Assembly: GCA_963835555.1 (NCBI GenBank)
Contig: CAWIGC010000035.1
Location: forward strand, 248,001-312,000
DNA: 64,000 nucleotides
Direction of reading: 5' to 3'
DNA from: Sulfopaludibacter sp963835555
Lineage (GTDB): Bacteria; Acidobacteriota; Terriglobia; Bryobacterales; Bryobacteraceae
Every line of letters starts with the position of its first letter. Position 1 is the first letter of the stretch. Below, piece after piece: positions 35,973 through 45,962 of the stretch. Made by a program: the position numbers and the translations under genes. Under the pieces are notes generated by a model. That model searched no databases. It saw only the letters and a list, made by a program, of their open reading frames with translations, and was not told the origin of the DNA.

Positions 35973-38570
35973 CTAGCAGGGCGTTCCAGCGCCTTGGCGA
36001 CCAATTGTGGTCCACAAGCCATTGCCGTGAAAAAAGTCCTCCGGGCGGACGCCTAAGTTCTGAAACAGGTCGGTAAAGAGATCCTGTATGGGATATGACA
36101 AACTGGGCGCGTCGTCATAGCCCACCGTGCCTGCGCACAACAAGTAAATATTGTAGGTTCCGCCGCTGTTTTGCTCGGTGAAATAGGCGTAATCCGGAGA
36201 GTGCAGGCTGATCTTGTCATACCCACCATCAAGGTTTGGGAAGCAGCAATAGGGACTGGTCAAGGTCACGTTTTGCCATATCAGGAAATGGAAGCGCATC
36301 GGGATAAAGGTGCTGTAGTACTGAAGCCTGGCAGGCCCGGCACAGTTGTTTGCGAGATCCAGCAGATCCACGGACGTGAATTTCCAGAGAGGGCTCGTAT
36401 CGGCGTTCAGCAGGCTCCCCAGTATTGGCAGGAGCACGGGGTCCGAAGAGATTCTGACGACCTTGGCGGCAAGCTGATCCGAGGCGTCCGTGTAGGCTTG
36501 AATGACCTGCGCTTGGAATTGGCCGTACGGAACCTGCTGGGGCACGGGCGGCGTATCGGGAGAGAACGCCGTAGCGGCAGCGGGATACAGTGTGCCCACC
36601 AGCGAGAGGACGATGGAAGCCGCCGGCAAGGCTTCGCCCAGACCCGGTATGGCCGCGACCCCCCAGATGGCGGCGTCAACCAGGTTGCTCAGCCAAAAGG
36701 TCACAGTGGACGAATCCGACGGCGAGTCCGTGCCGTTCACATTGTCCGCAGCGTTCAATAGCTGCTCGGTCTGGGTCTGCTCGATTTGGGAATTCAGGTA
36801 GCCCATCGAATCGGAGCCGCCCCAGTTGATGACGGATCCAACCGCGATTAACTCTTTCCCGATTTGCGTCTGCAAAGCGCTCCAAGCGGTTGCGCCGGAA
36901 CCAGGAAGCTGTTGAACATATTCGGAGTTCTTCGGATTGGTGAGCTGGTCGGCCATCGACGAAAAGCTTCCGCGGTTGCTGTAGTTCAGGCTCGTATACT
37001 CGAACCGGATGTCGGAGTGGCAGTCCGGGTCGAGAGAATCGCTGATGTATCCATAGATGAAGTCGTCACCCAGAGCGTCGAGGACGAATTGGGTATCGCT
37101 GTCGGGTTGGCCGAGCGTAGCCACATATTTGCTCAAGGCCGCCTGCAGATTGATAAAGTCGTTCGCGCCCAAACAGTAATAGCAACTACGAATGTCGCCG
37201 GCTGAAGGAGGGGCCGGAGCACTACACTCGGCGATGCCGGCGCTGATGACCGGATAGAGTTGTTGTTCGCTCAGGGCCTGGTAAATCACCTGCTGGCTTG
37301 GGGAGAAGGGCGGCGGGGCAAATGAGGTCACAGGAGCGGCAGCCAGCAGATCGACACCCCAGCCCGGCGCGAAGCCCTGAGTGGAGGTGAACGCCTGGAG
37401 TTGCGAGCCGTTCCACTTGATCGTGAACAGCCAGCCATCGCCCGGACTGAACATGACGAGTTCGTCGTTCCCGTCTCCATCCACGTCGGCGGCGAGGAAT
37501 ATATCATTCGGCGCCAGTCCCACATTCCCCGGAATCGAACCGCTCTGCTCCCACAGAGTTGACAGGACGTTGTTTTGGACGCCGTCCATGGAAATATCTG
37601 TGCCAGGCCACACCGTGTATCCCATCAGCAGGGCGGCCGCTCCACTACGGTGCATTGCGACCACCATATGGTTGGCAGTAACAGTTTCAGGATCGCTAAG
37701 CAGGTTAAGAGCTTTTCCGTCCCATTTCAGAACGGCAGGATTGTAAGAACCAATCGTAAATCCACTATAGACGGCGATTTCGTCCAGCCCATCGCCATCC
37801 AAGTCCGCGGCGGTTATCGGCGGTAAGTTAATCATCATACCGGGATCGATAGGCGACATTACTCCAGTAAGAGAGCCCGCATTGTAACTGAGTACGCAAG
37901 CGGAAGTGCCGAGATATTTGAAGGCGACCAGTTGATCGGCGGTTCCAGGGACCAAATGAGCCGGGATGTACGTGTCATCGTTTGACATCGTCCAGGGACC
38001 CACGGTCTGGTGGGAGGATGAGATGCAAGTGAGGGTCTGTCCATCGAACTTCAAGACGAAAAGATACTGATCATTCGGGCTGTATTGAACCAATTCATCT
38101 TTGCCGTCGCCATCGACGTCAGCCACGTAGAATTTATCGGCGGAATTGAGGCCGCAATCCGGAGCCGACACCCCGACCGAATACCAGATCAACTGCATCG
38201 CGGAACCATTCCACTGAGCCAGACCGAGGCTCGGAGTGGAGGGGCTGAAGATAACGAGCAGGGGAGCCGCGCCGGTGAGCCTCGCGGAGAAGTATCTGTC
38301 GTCGCTGCGGAGTGTCCAGGCACTGGCCCCGCCCGCAACCGGCGGGATGGTCGCGACGCAGTTCCAGCCGTTGATCATTTGGGGCGGGGCGCTCCACTGC
38401 GCCGAGATATCGGTATATTGGAAGTAGGAAAGGATGTTGAGCGAATTGTTGCCGGGGCAATAGCTGGCAATTTCCACACGGCCGTCGCCGTCGAAGTCGC
38501 CGGCGCAAAAGGTATTGGTACTGCGGATCAGATAGGGCACAGTAGGCCCAAGATTCATGTAGTTATTCAT
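35973..38570 (-). CDS. Large FG-GAP/VCBS repeat protein with unknown C-terminal domain
   Basis: 865 residues and no obvious signal peptide. Four calcium-loop repeats (AGDFDGDGRVEI, VADVDGDGKDEL, AADLDGDGLDEI and AADVDGDGNDEL) in the first about 450 residues indicate a beta-propeller like integrin or SpvB/TcC-type repeats. The C-terminal half has no recognised domain but contains a long hydrophobic stretch (AAIWGVAAIPGLGEALPAAS and onwards) and several Cys pairs. The start is the first ATG of the frame; export is unclear. A binding, adhesion or toxin role is possible but unproven. Confidence 0.65.
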   Translation of the reverse strand: MNNYMNLGPTVPYLIRSTNTFCAGDFDGDGRVEIASYCPGNNSLNILSYFQYTDISAQWSAPPQMINGWNCVATIPPVAGGASAWTLRSDDRYFSARLTGAAPLLVIFSPSTPSLGLAQWNGSAMQLIWYSVGVSAPDCGLNSADKFYVADVDGDGKDELVQYSPNDQYLFVLKFDGQTLTCISSSHQTVGPWTMSNDDTYIPAHLVPGTADQLVAFKYLGTSACVLSYNAGSLTGVMSPIDPGMMINLPPITAADLDGDGLDEIAVYSGFTIGSYNPAVLKWDGKALNLLSDPETVTANHMVVAMHRSGAAALLMGYTVWPGTDISMDGVQNNVLSTLWEQSGSIPGNVGLAPNDIFLAADVDGDGNDELVMFSPGDGWLFTIKWNGSQLQAFTSTQGFAPGWGVDLLAAAPVTSFAPPPFSPSQQVIYQALSEQQLYPVISAGIAECSAPAPPSAGDIRSCYYCLGANDFINLQAALSKYVATLGQPDSDTQFVLDALGDDFIYGYISDSLDPDCHSDIRFEYTSLNYSNRGSFSSMADQLTNPKNSEYVQQLPGSGATAWSALQTQIGKELIAVGSVINWGGSDSMGYLNSQIEQTQTEQLLNAADNVNGTDSPSDSSTVTFWLSNLVDAAIWGVAAIPGLGEALPAASIVLSLVGTLYPAAATAFSPDTPPVPQQVPYGQFQAQVIQAYTDASDQLAAKVVRISSDPVLLPILGSLLNADTSPLWKFTSVDLLDLANNCAGPARLQYYSTFIPMRFHFLIWQNVTLTSPYCCFPNLDGGYDKISLHSPDYAYFTEQNSGGTYNIYLLCAGTVGYDDAPSLSYPIQDLFTDLFQNLGVRPEDFFHGNGLWTTIGRQGAGTPC

Positions 38571-38719
38571 TGGGTTACGCTTCGAGATCCAGCTCTACAC
38601 AAAGCCTCTTCAAGTTGCAATAGAATGGAGTAAGTGATTGGTAAATGGCCGCCAACCCGCAAGGAAGAATCCACAGGAGCCGGAATTGACCGTGTTGGAA
38701 GCTTGCGGACGGGCCCAGC

Positions 38720-39989
38720 CTACCCCACTTCCTTTTCCACCGCCGCGCTGAAGGTGTCAATCTCCTGCAGCGTGGTGTAGATGTGCGGCGTGATGCGCAG
38801 TCCGGTGTATTCTTCGTGCGGTACATACGCGGTGTAAATGGAATACTTACCGATCAAGGTCTCGCGCATCTTTCCTGGGTCCACACCGTTGAATGCCAGA
38901 AAGCCGATGCCGCAGGATTGCGCCGGGTCTTCGCTGTGCAGCGTTTTGCACTTCTTGTTTTGCACCAACCGGTGAGCCCAACGGTCACGCAGGTAGCGCA
39001 GGCGGGCGGCCTTGCGATCGATGCCGATGCCTTCGTTGAAAATCAGCGCCGCGGTAATGGCGTTGTGGTTGGCCGCCGGATGCGTGCCGATCTCCTCGAA
39101 CTTGCGGATATCGCCCACCTGCGTGGCGCTTGACGCCATCAACGACCAGGTACTGGCGATGCGCGATTTGCGCACGTATAGGAACCCGGTGCCGATCGGC
39201 GCACCCGTCCATTTGTGCAGGCTCACACCGTAATAGTCGCAATCCAGATCCGCCAGGCTGAAGGGGAAGTGGTTGAAGGCGTGCGCGCCATCCACAATTA
39301 CCGGAATATCGCGCGCATGGGCCATCTGGCAGATGCGCTTGATGGGAAAGATCTGGCCGGTGCGGTTGGTAATGTGGCAGACCAGGATCAGCTTGGTCTT
39401 GCGGGGTGACGGCGCGCTCGAAGCGGTTGTACAGATCGTCCATGGAGGGCGGCGGCACCGGAAACGAAATCTGCTTGAGCACGATGCCTTCGCGCCGTTC
39501 CCTCTGGCGGAACGTTTCGATCATGCGGCCATAATCCTGGTTGGTGGTGAGTACCTCGTCACCGGGCTTCAGCTCGATGCCATACTGCGCGTTCTCCAGC
39601 GATTCGCTGGCATTGCGCGTGATGGCCATCTCCTCGGGATCGCAGCCGGCGACTTTGGCCAGGTGCCGCCGCACCGGTTCGATCTGCCGCTCCAGCGTGT
39701 TGATCATGGTGGTGTACGGACCCATGTCGCTATATTCCAGGTACTGCCGGAGCGCATCCTGAACAATTCGCGGCGAAGGACCCACGTGCCCGTTGTTCAG
39801 GTTGATCAAGTTGCGGTCTACCGTGTAGGACTGGCGAATCTCGGCCCAGTAGTCCTCGTCTTTGGCCATTTCCTCGGGCGAGCGATCCTTTGTCGCGCCG
39901 GCCGCTGCGCGGATGCGCTTCAGCGTATCGTCCTGCAGGGCGAACGCTGCTGCGCCCGCCGCCATTTGGAAAAGGTTTCTACGGTTCAT
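38720..39989 (-). CDS. Class V aminotransferase-like PLP enzyme, with one frame break
   Basis: About 423 residues. It starts with a Tat-like leader (MNRRNLFQMAAGAAAFA). The PLP Lys is in YGVSLHKWTGAPIG and the Asp in VIVDGAHAFNHF, as in cysteine-desulfurase/isopenicillin-epimerase-like enzymes. Near 39401 the frame shifts after ERAVTP. The missing piece (KTKLILVCHITNRTG) is in the next frame, consistent with loss of a GC from ccGCGCaag. Both halves are otherwise normal, so a sequencing error is likely. A secreted enzyme of this fold suggests cell-wall or amino-sugar chemistry; the reaction is unknown. Confidence 0.8.
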
Positions 39990-40034
39990 TCCACGGATGC
40001 TATCACACTCGGCAGGCCGGGAATGGATTCGGGA

Positions 40035-41315
40035 TTAAACGAACTTGTATACGCCCGGCACCGGCAGCGGCGGCACGGGCACGTTGTCTTTGTAGTCGAA
40101 GCTCTTGGGCAGCAGGTCGAGCTTGGAATTCATCATCATGTCCCAGGTGACCTTGACCCCCGAATAAGCGGCTTCCCGGCCCATGATACAAGTCATGGTG
40201 CTTTCGGCAACTGCCATGGATTCGTTCAGGTACGGCCCCTTGTTCAGGATGCTGTTGACCATATCGATGTGCTCCTGCACATACGGATCGACAGCCGCAC
40301 GCCCGCCGCGCAGCGATGCCGTATCGATGACGCCCTTGGCCCCGACGATGCGCTCGCTGACATTTTGGGCGATCCCCTGTCCCTGAAATTGCCGGCAATG
40401 GCTGGCCATGTGGACGCCGTTCGCATAAACAAAATCGGCGTAAATATGGTCATAAATATTGCCGTACTCCTCTTCGCGCGGTCGCCAGGATGTGCCGCCT
40501 GAAGCCGTGACTTCCACCGGATGGCCGCCCATGAACCAGTTGCAGACGTCGATATTGTGCAAATGCTGTTCTACGATCTGGTCGCCCGAGATCCAGACAA
40601 ACGAATACCAGTCGCGATTCTGGAATTCCATGTCGCCCCACTTGGGATCGCGCTTGCGATTGGGAAACTTGGTAAAGTTCAGTACCGGACCGCCTACCCA
40701 GTTGGCGTTGAGCGCCACGATGTCGCCGATTTCGCCATCCTTCACCCGCTTGTGCTGGTCCAGGTACCAGGCTTGCGAGCGCCGCTGCGCGCCCGATTTC
40801 ACGGTAAGCCGCAGTTCTTCACTGCGTTTTGCCGCGGCCATAAAGCGCCGCACATTTACCGGGTCCGTGCCGAAGGGCTTCTCGCAGAAAATGTGTTTCT
40901 TGGCTTCCACCGCGGCTTCGAAATGAATCGGCCGGTATGCCGGATAGGTCGCCAGCATGACGATATCCACGTCCGCAGCGATCACTTTCTTATAAGCATC
41001 GAAGCCGGTGAACCGGTGCTCGGCATCCACCTTGACGCGGTCGGAAAGTGCCGGCGGCAGCTTCTTCAGGGTGTTGATGGAGTCCTGCAGGCGGTCCTCA
41101 AAAATGTCGGCCATGGCGACGAATTCCACGTTGTCGCACCCGGTCAGCAGGTTCTGGACGGCCTGCGTGCCGCGGCCCCCGCAGCCCACCAGGCCGGCTT
41201 TCAGTTTCTCGTTGCCGGCGCCACGCACCAACTCCGGTTTGACGATCTGAAAGGCGGACGCCCCAGCAATCGCCGATGATAAAAAAGATCTGCGGGAATG
41301 ACGGTTTCGATCCAT
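40035..41315 (-). CDS. Gfo/Idh/MocA family oxidoreductase, Tat-exported
   Basis: 426 residues. The Tat signal SRRSFLSSAIAGASA is followed by a Rossmann fold (KAGLVGCGGRGTQAVQNL) with the GxGxxG pattern and the family motif EKPFGTDP containing the conserved Lys. The C-terminal domain carries GDQIVEQHLHNIDVCNWF, typical of the sugar-dehydrogenase-like group. The start is at 41315 because it gives a complete leader. NAD(P)-dependent oxidation of a sugar derivative is expected; the substrate is unknown. Confidence 0.88.
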   Translation of the reverse strand: MDRNRHSRRSFLSSAIAGASAFQIVKPELVRGAGNEKLKAGLVGCGGRGTQAVQNLLTGCDNVEFVAMADIFEDRLQDSINTLKKLPPALSDRVKVDAEHRFTGFDAYKKVIAADVDIVMLATYPAYRPIHFEAAVEAKKHIFCEKPFGTDPVNVRRFMAAAKRSEELRLTVKSGAQRRSQAWYLDQHKRVKDGEIGDIVALNANWVGGPVLNFTKFPNRKRDPKWGDMEFQNRDWYSFVWISGDQIVEQHLHNIDVCNWFMGGHPVEVTASGGTSWRPREEEYGNIYDHIYADFVYANGVHMASHCRQFQGQGIAQNVSERIVGAKGVIDTASLRGGRAAVDPYVQEHIDMVNSILNKGPYLNESMAVAESTMTCIMGREAAYSGVKVTWDMMMNSKLDLLPKSFDYKDNVPVPPLPVPGVYKFV

Positions 41316-41544
41316 GTACGTTCCTCGACGGGGCCATTCTAGCTCCTGGCGCGGTCTGGCGTTTGAAGTCCGCGCTACTCCACCTGGAATGGGATCGCCG
41401 GCAGGGCGCACCGTAATTGCAGGATAAGGCTTCCCTCCAAGCCCCGCTGAGCTATGGCGCGCAAGGTAACGGCCACGCCGCCGGTAGCGAACGGTTTTGT
41501 AGCGTGCCCAGAAATCGGGCCCCGCTGAAGCGGCCCTGCGGCTG

Positions 41545-41790
41545 CGTCAACACGATTTGGGGCGGGGCAGTTCGGAGATGCGGATGCCCTTGACGTTGAT
41601 CTCGATGGGGCTGTCCGGCGGACCGCAAGAGTCGCTGCCGGCTCCCGGCTTGGGGTCGAACGGATCAGGTGCGCGGCTCCGCCCCGCATCCAGATCTGGA
41701 TCAGCGACTTCGCTTTGGCATACGCGGTAGTCTGCGCGCCGCCTGCTGTCGCGCCTAACGCCAAGCCGGGGCCTGCCCGCGGAAGTTGCC
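41545..41790 (-). pseudogene. DUF1501 protein, N-terminal remnant
   Basis: TAYAKAKSLIQIWMRGGAAH and, after shifts, DSPIEINVKGIRISEL match the start of DUF1501 proteins (IQIWM, FDPKP, NVxGIRISEL). Several short pieces are missing, and the remainder (about 400 residues normally) is absent. DUF1501 genes normally follow PSD1 genes, whose remnant lies immediately upstream. Confidence 0.6.
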
Positions 41791-41799
41791 GTTCTGCGA

Positions 41800-42354
41800 G
41801 CGCGCCGCCACCGGTTGCCACTCTTCCTCCGACGGCGGCTGCGCAAGTATCGTGAGACAGATCTTACTGACTCTGCTGGATCTTGCGCTGTACGTGGCTG
41901 GAAATGAGCAGGTGCAGATTGGGCACCGGTGATACGGTTGTTGCGCCCGATTTCTTCCAGGAAGGTGCTGCTGATGCTTCCGTCCGGGGGCGCGATGGAC
42001 GAAAGCTGCCACACCCCGGAAATCGGGATCAACCGGTAGATGTGCTTCAGTTCGCGATGCGAGGACACCAGCTCCCGCTGAAGGTATGCCAGAAGTTGGG
42101 GATTCTCCGGCGGATTATGGGGCCTCAGGTCGTCGGGCTCCTGCACGATGCCGAGCCCCAGCAGCCAGTACCAGATACGGTTGACCATGGCGGCGGAGAA
42201 CGCGGAGTTGCGTGGCGCCACCAGCCACTCCGCGAACGCCTGCGCGGATCCCGCCTGGGTGCGATGCGGGGCGGCGTCCCGTCGGGAAATAACGGCGAGC
42301 CGGCGCCAGGATTTCCTTTCCGGTCCAGCCGGGCGCGAAGCCGGCGTTCCGATG
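41800..42354 (-). pseudogene. PSD1/DUF1553 protein, C-terminal remnant
   Basis: AFAEWLVAPRNSAFSAAMVN, then LGLGIVQEPDDLRPHNPPEN, are DUF1553 hallmarks. Later pieces in other frames read HLLISSHVQRKIQQSQ and LTILAQPPSEEEWQPVA, the usual C-terminus. The DUF1549 and cytochrome-type N-terminus is absent, and pieces between DGSISSTFLE and NNRITGAQ are lost. The gene is decayed by several deletions and shifts. Confidence 0.65.
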
Positions 42355-44841
42355 CTACTTGACGATCTCCAGGTAGTCCAGCGCGGCGAGTTCGCCGCCG
42401 TCAGGCTGGCCTTCAATGCGGATCTCATCGCCGGGACGGAGCGCGACTCCGGCGATGGTGCGGCGTGTCGAGGAGGTGGAGTCCAGCCGGATGGTAGGCA
42501 GGCGCAGGTCAGCGGTCCATTCATCGATGAGTTGCTTACCGACCCAGATACGAAAGCGGGAGGCCCCGTTGGATTGATCGAAGTACTCCACGCGCAGGGT
42601 GTACCAGCCGGGCTCGCCGGTGAACTTCAGGGAAGCGGAGCAGTCGCCGCCGGTGGCGCAGGCTACGGCCTTTCCGCCGGAAGCGTCTTCCGCGGGTGTT
42701 ACATCGCGCGCGGCGTAGCCCTGGAGCGTCATGCCTTCCGCTTCGTAGCGGCCGGGTGTATGTCCTACCCGGCCTTTGGCATCGGGGATCTTTGCCATTT
42801 TCTCGAAGTAGACGTCCACCGCGTCGCGCCATACGACGGCCTGCCCTGCCTGATATTCCAGTTGGGCTAGCACGGCGTTGAAACGCTGCTCGTCCACCAG
42901 GCCCTTGAGCGGATTTCCATTGGCGCGCGTAGGCGGCCACCGCTTCGGCGCCTTCGTAGTGCGAGTCGTAAATGTACTGGATCACGGTCTTGCCGGAATG
43001 CAGTTTGTAGGTGTAGGGCACGTGATGCAGGAAGAGCAGCAGATCGTCGGGGCAGGTGGCGAGCGACTCGTAAACCTTGGCGACGGGCGGGCGATATTGG
43101 CCGATGTAGCCGGTGCCGGTGGCCACCGTGCGATCCATGCCGACGCCGTTTTCGTCGGCGCGATGCCACTGGCCCCAGCCGTTGCGCTCGGAGGCTTCGA
43201 CGTTTACGCCGTAGTGATTGCCGGTGATATCGGTGAGGGTTTGCAGGCCGAGCGGTCCGGTGTAGTTCTCATAGGTGCGCCAGGTACTGAGCTGCAGGGA
43301 GACGATGGTTTCATCCACCTTGGGGTCGCTGCCGAACGTCAGGCGGGTCCACTCGTCGGCGATGCGGCGCGCGGAAAGATCGGGATTCCAGGCGAGCCGT
43401 CCGTAGCCGTAGAGGTTCGCCTGCGAGAGGTGATTGCCCATCCAGTTTTCGTCCAGCCCCACATTGACTACGCCGACGAAACCGCCGGTGGGGCGTCCGA
43501 AGGTTTTGCCGGCGACGAGCGCTTTCACGGGCGTGGGCGCGGCGCCTTTGGCGTGCATGTCGAAATCCAGCGTCTCTTTCCACATGGGCGCGAGGAACAC
43601 GGTGTGGTTGGCCTGTCCGAAGTATTCCTGGGTGACTTGCAGTTCGATCGCCTGGTTGGTCTTCTCCAGCGCGCCAAACAGGGGCGAAGCGGGTTCGCGC
43701 ACCTGGAAATCGATGGGGCCGTTTTTGATCTGCACGATCACGTTGTCATCGAACTTGCCGTCGAGGTCGTGGAAATTGTCGTAGGCGGCGCGGGCGCGGT
43801 CGTTCTTGGATTGTTCCAGTCCATGTGGTGGTCGTAGACGAAGCCGCGATAGAAGAGCAGGCCGCCGTGCGGCTTGCCAGCGCGCGCGCCACCACGTTGG
43901 CGGCGTCGGCGTGCGTGCGGTTGTAGGCGGAAGGTCCGACGCGGCCTTCGGAATCGGCCTTGAGGACGACGCCGCCCAGGTCGGGGACGGCGCGGTAGAG
44001 CTCGTCCATCTTGCGACTTCCACCAGCTCGGCCACCTGCGGGTCCAGCGGGTCGAACGTGTCCAGTCCGCCGAGGCTCTGCGGGCTGCCGAAATCACGGC
44101 GATGGCCACGCGCACGCCCCAGGGGCGAAAGGCATCGGCGATGCGCGCGATCTGCGGAATCAGTTCCGGCGAGAGAATCTCGGATGTCGGCATTCACGTT
44201 GTTGATGGAGCAGCCGTTGATGCCGAGCGAGGCCAGCAGGCGGCCGTAATCGCTCACGCGGCTGAGATCGGCGCGCACGTGGCCGTCTTCCCAGAAGATG
44301 GAGTCGCCCGCCGTAGCCGCGTTCGATGGTGCCGTGCCAGGCGGTCCCACTGGTTGACCCAGCGCACCGGCGCGTAGGGCGACTCGCGCTCATCGAGCGC
44401 GGCCAGAGGCTCGCCGAGCGCGATCTTGCGCAGCAGGGCGAATGCGCCGTACAGCACGCCGCGATCGTCGGCGCCGGCGATCACAAGATACCGGTAGCGG
44501 CCGGCGGCGACGGTCTTCAGCCAATAGCCCTCGGGTGCGAGCGTGGCGCTAAGGCGCCAATCGGGTGCGAGGCGGGCGAGTTGGGGGAGCGTGCCCAGAA
44601 CGATAGCACTTTCCTGCGGGAGTCCGGATTGGGCGCGCAGCGTGCGGCCCGTCATGCCGCGCAGTCCGCGGATTAGTTCCTGTTGGGCGCTGGAAACCAG
44701 AGGCGACGCTTCGGCGATGGCGGCGACGGCTGGCAGCGTGGGCGCCGGCTCCAGCGGGGCGTAGCGCAGCCAGGCGTTGTAGCCCGTCTCCGCGTGGAGG
44801 GCGATGGTGAGGAGCAGGCACAAGCAGAGTTTGATCGGCAT
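42355..44841 (-). pseudogene. GH67 alpha-glucuronidase, broken by several frameshifts
   Basis: It starts with a signal peptide (MPIKLCLCLLLTIALHAETG), then GH67N (GYNAWLRYAPL), GH67M (PYAPVRWVNQWD; SIFWEDGHVRADLSRVSDYG; LASLGINGCSINNVNADI) and GH67C (RARAAYDNFHDLDGKFDDNV, VQIKNGPIDFQV, GQANHTVFLAPM). It ends with a carbohydrate-binding-like extension (about 42355-42740). Assembled, the length (about 829 residues) is normal. Frames change near 44330, 44175, 44110, 44010, 43830 and 42910. Such enzymes release (4-O-methyl)glucuronic acid from xylan side chains. The gene follows the SDR gene by 9 bases. Confidence 0.85.
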
Positions 44842-44850
44842 GATGTCTCG

Positions 44851-45624
44851 CTACGAATTCACTCCGGAGGCCAGGTAGCCTCCGTCAACTGCAATGCACT
44901 GGCCTGTGAGGAAGCAGGCCGCATCGGACGCCAGCATGATGGCGACTCCCACCAGTTCTTCGGGCTTGCCAAAGCGCCGCATGGGCGTGCGCATCAGAAT
45001 CTCCTTACCCCGCGCGGTTCCGGTGACCAGGCGCTGATTCATCTCCGTGGGGAAGACGCCGGGGGCGATGGCGTTTACCGAAATGCGGTCGGCGGCCCAT
45101 TCGCACGCCAGGCTGCGGGTAAGCGACAGAATGGCCGTTTTGGCCGCGCAGTAGGCGGCCACCTGGTGAAACGAAAGATAGGAGCCCAGGGAGGCGACGT
45201 TGATGATCCGCCCCCTTCCGCTCTGCGCCAGGCACGAATAGAACGACTGGCAGGCGCGCAGCACGCCGGTGAGGTTGGTATCCAGCAGCGCGGACCACCT
45301 CTCTTCGGCGAGAGTCGCGGTGGGCTCCTTCAACGTGTAGCCCGCGGCGTTGATCAGGATGTCCACGCGGCCGAACGCGGCCATGACGGCGTCGCGCAGG
45401 GTGTCCAGCGATTTTCGTTTGGTGGCATCCGCCGTTTGCCGCAGGGTACGGCGGCCGGCGGCTTCGATTTCCGAGGCGGTGGTTTCGATTTCGCTCATAC
45501 GCCGGCCAGTTGCGACTACGTTTGCTCCGTTCTGCGCCAGGCCGACGGCGAGGGCGCGGCCGATTCCGCTGGTGCCGCCGATGACCACGGCGACACGGTC
45601 GTGAATACAGAGGCAATCGGTCAT
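44851..45624 (-). CDS. SDR family oxidoreductase (gluconate/uronate dehydrogenase-like)
   Basis: 257 residues. The NAD(P) motif is GGTSGIGRALAVGL, the catalytic Tyr/Lys are in AAYCAAKTAIL (YxxxK), and Ser/Asn lie in the NVASLGSYLS and NAAG regions. It resembles gluconate 5-dehydrogenase and KduD-type enzymes. It is intact, overlaps the upstream 109-residue gene by 4 bases and precedes the alpha-glucuronidase. A role in uronate metabolism fits the neighbours but is inferred. Confidence 0.88.
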   Translation of the reverse strand: MTDCLCIHDRVAVVIGGTSGIGRALAVGLAQNGANVVATGRRMSEIETTASEIEAAGRRTLRQTADATKRKSLDTLRDAVMAAFGRVDILINAAGYTLKEPTATLAEERWSALLDTNLTGVLRACQSFYSCLAQSGRGRIINVASLGSYLSFHQVAAYCAAKTAILSLTRSLACEWAADRISVNAIAPGVFPTEMNQRLVTGTARGKEILMRTPMRRFGKPEELVGVAIMLASDAACFLTGQCIAVDGGYLASGVNS

Positions 45625-45950
45625 AGGTCGAAGAAGATGGCGCTGTCCTCCACGGTCAGTGCTATTCCGGCCGCTTGCGCGGCTTCCTGCAGGGCGGCTT
45701 GCAGCATCACGACGGGATCGCGGCTCACGGCCAGGCGGCGCATGAGGCCCTCGCCTTTCTTCGGGCCGGCGGAGAGGACCACTTTCAGGCCGCGGCGTTT
45801 GCAGCGCACAGGCGTGCCATCGGGCAGTTTCACGTTCATTGGCTTCAGGTATGCATCCATATAATGCACGCCGATTCCCGACTTGTCGCCGGTGAACTCG
45901 GGAAGCTTTTCCGCTGCCGCCGGGTTGACGTCACAAAGTTTGGTCTTCAT
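45621..45950 (-). CDS. Unknown 109-residue protein of the corrinoid/GH67 operon
   Basis: No family is recognised. It has a compact acidic/basic composition (EFTGDKSGIGVHYMDAYLKP, then VRCKRRGLKVVLSAGPKKGE) and an Ala-rich C-terminal helix. There is no signal peptide or membrane segment. It begins 12 bases after the homocysteine-methyltransferase stop and overlaps the SDR start, so it is translated as part of the operon. It is a candidate new component or accessory protein of this pathway. Confidence 0.6.
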   Translation of the reverse strand: MKTKLCDVNPAAAEKLPEFTGDKSGIGVHYMDAYLKPMNVKLPDGTPVRCKRRGLKVVLSAGPKKGEGLMRRLAVSRDPVVMLQAALQEAAQAAGIALTVEDSAIFFDL

Positions 45951-45962
45951 ATCGATTCGGTT

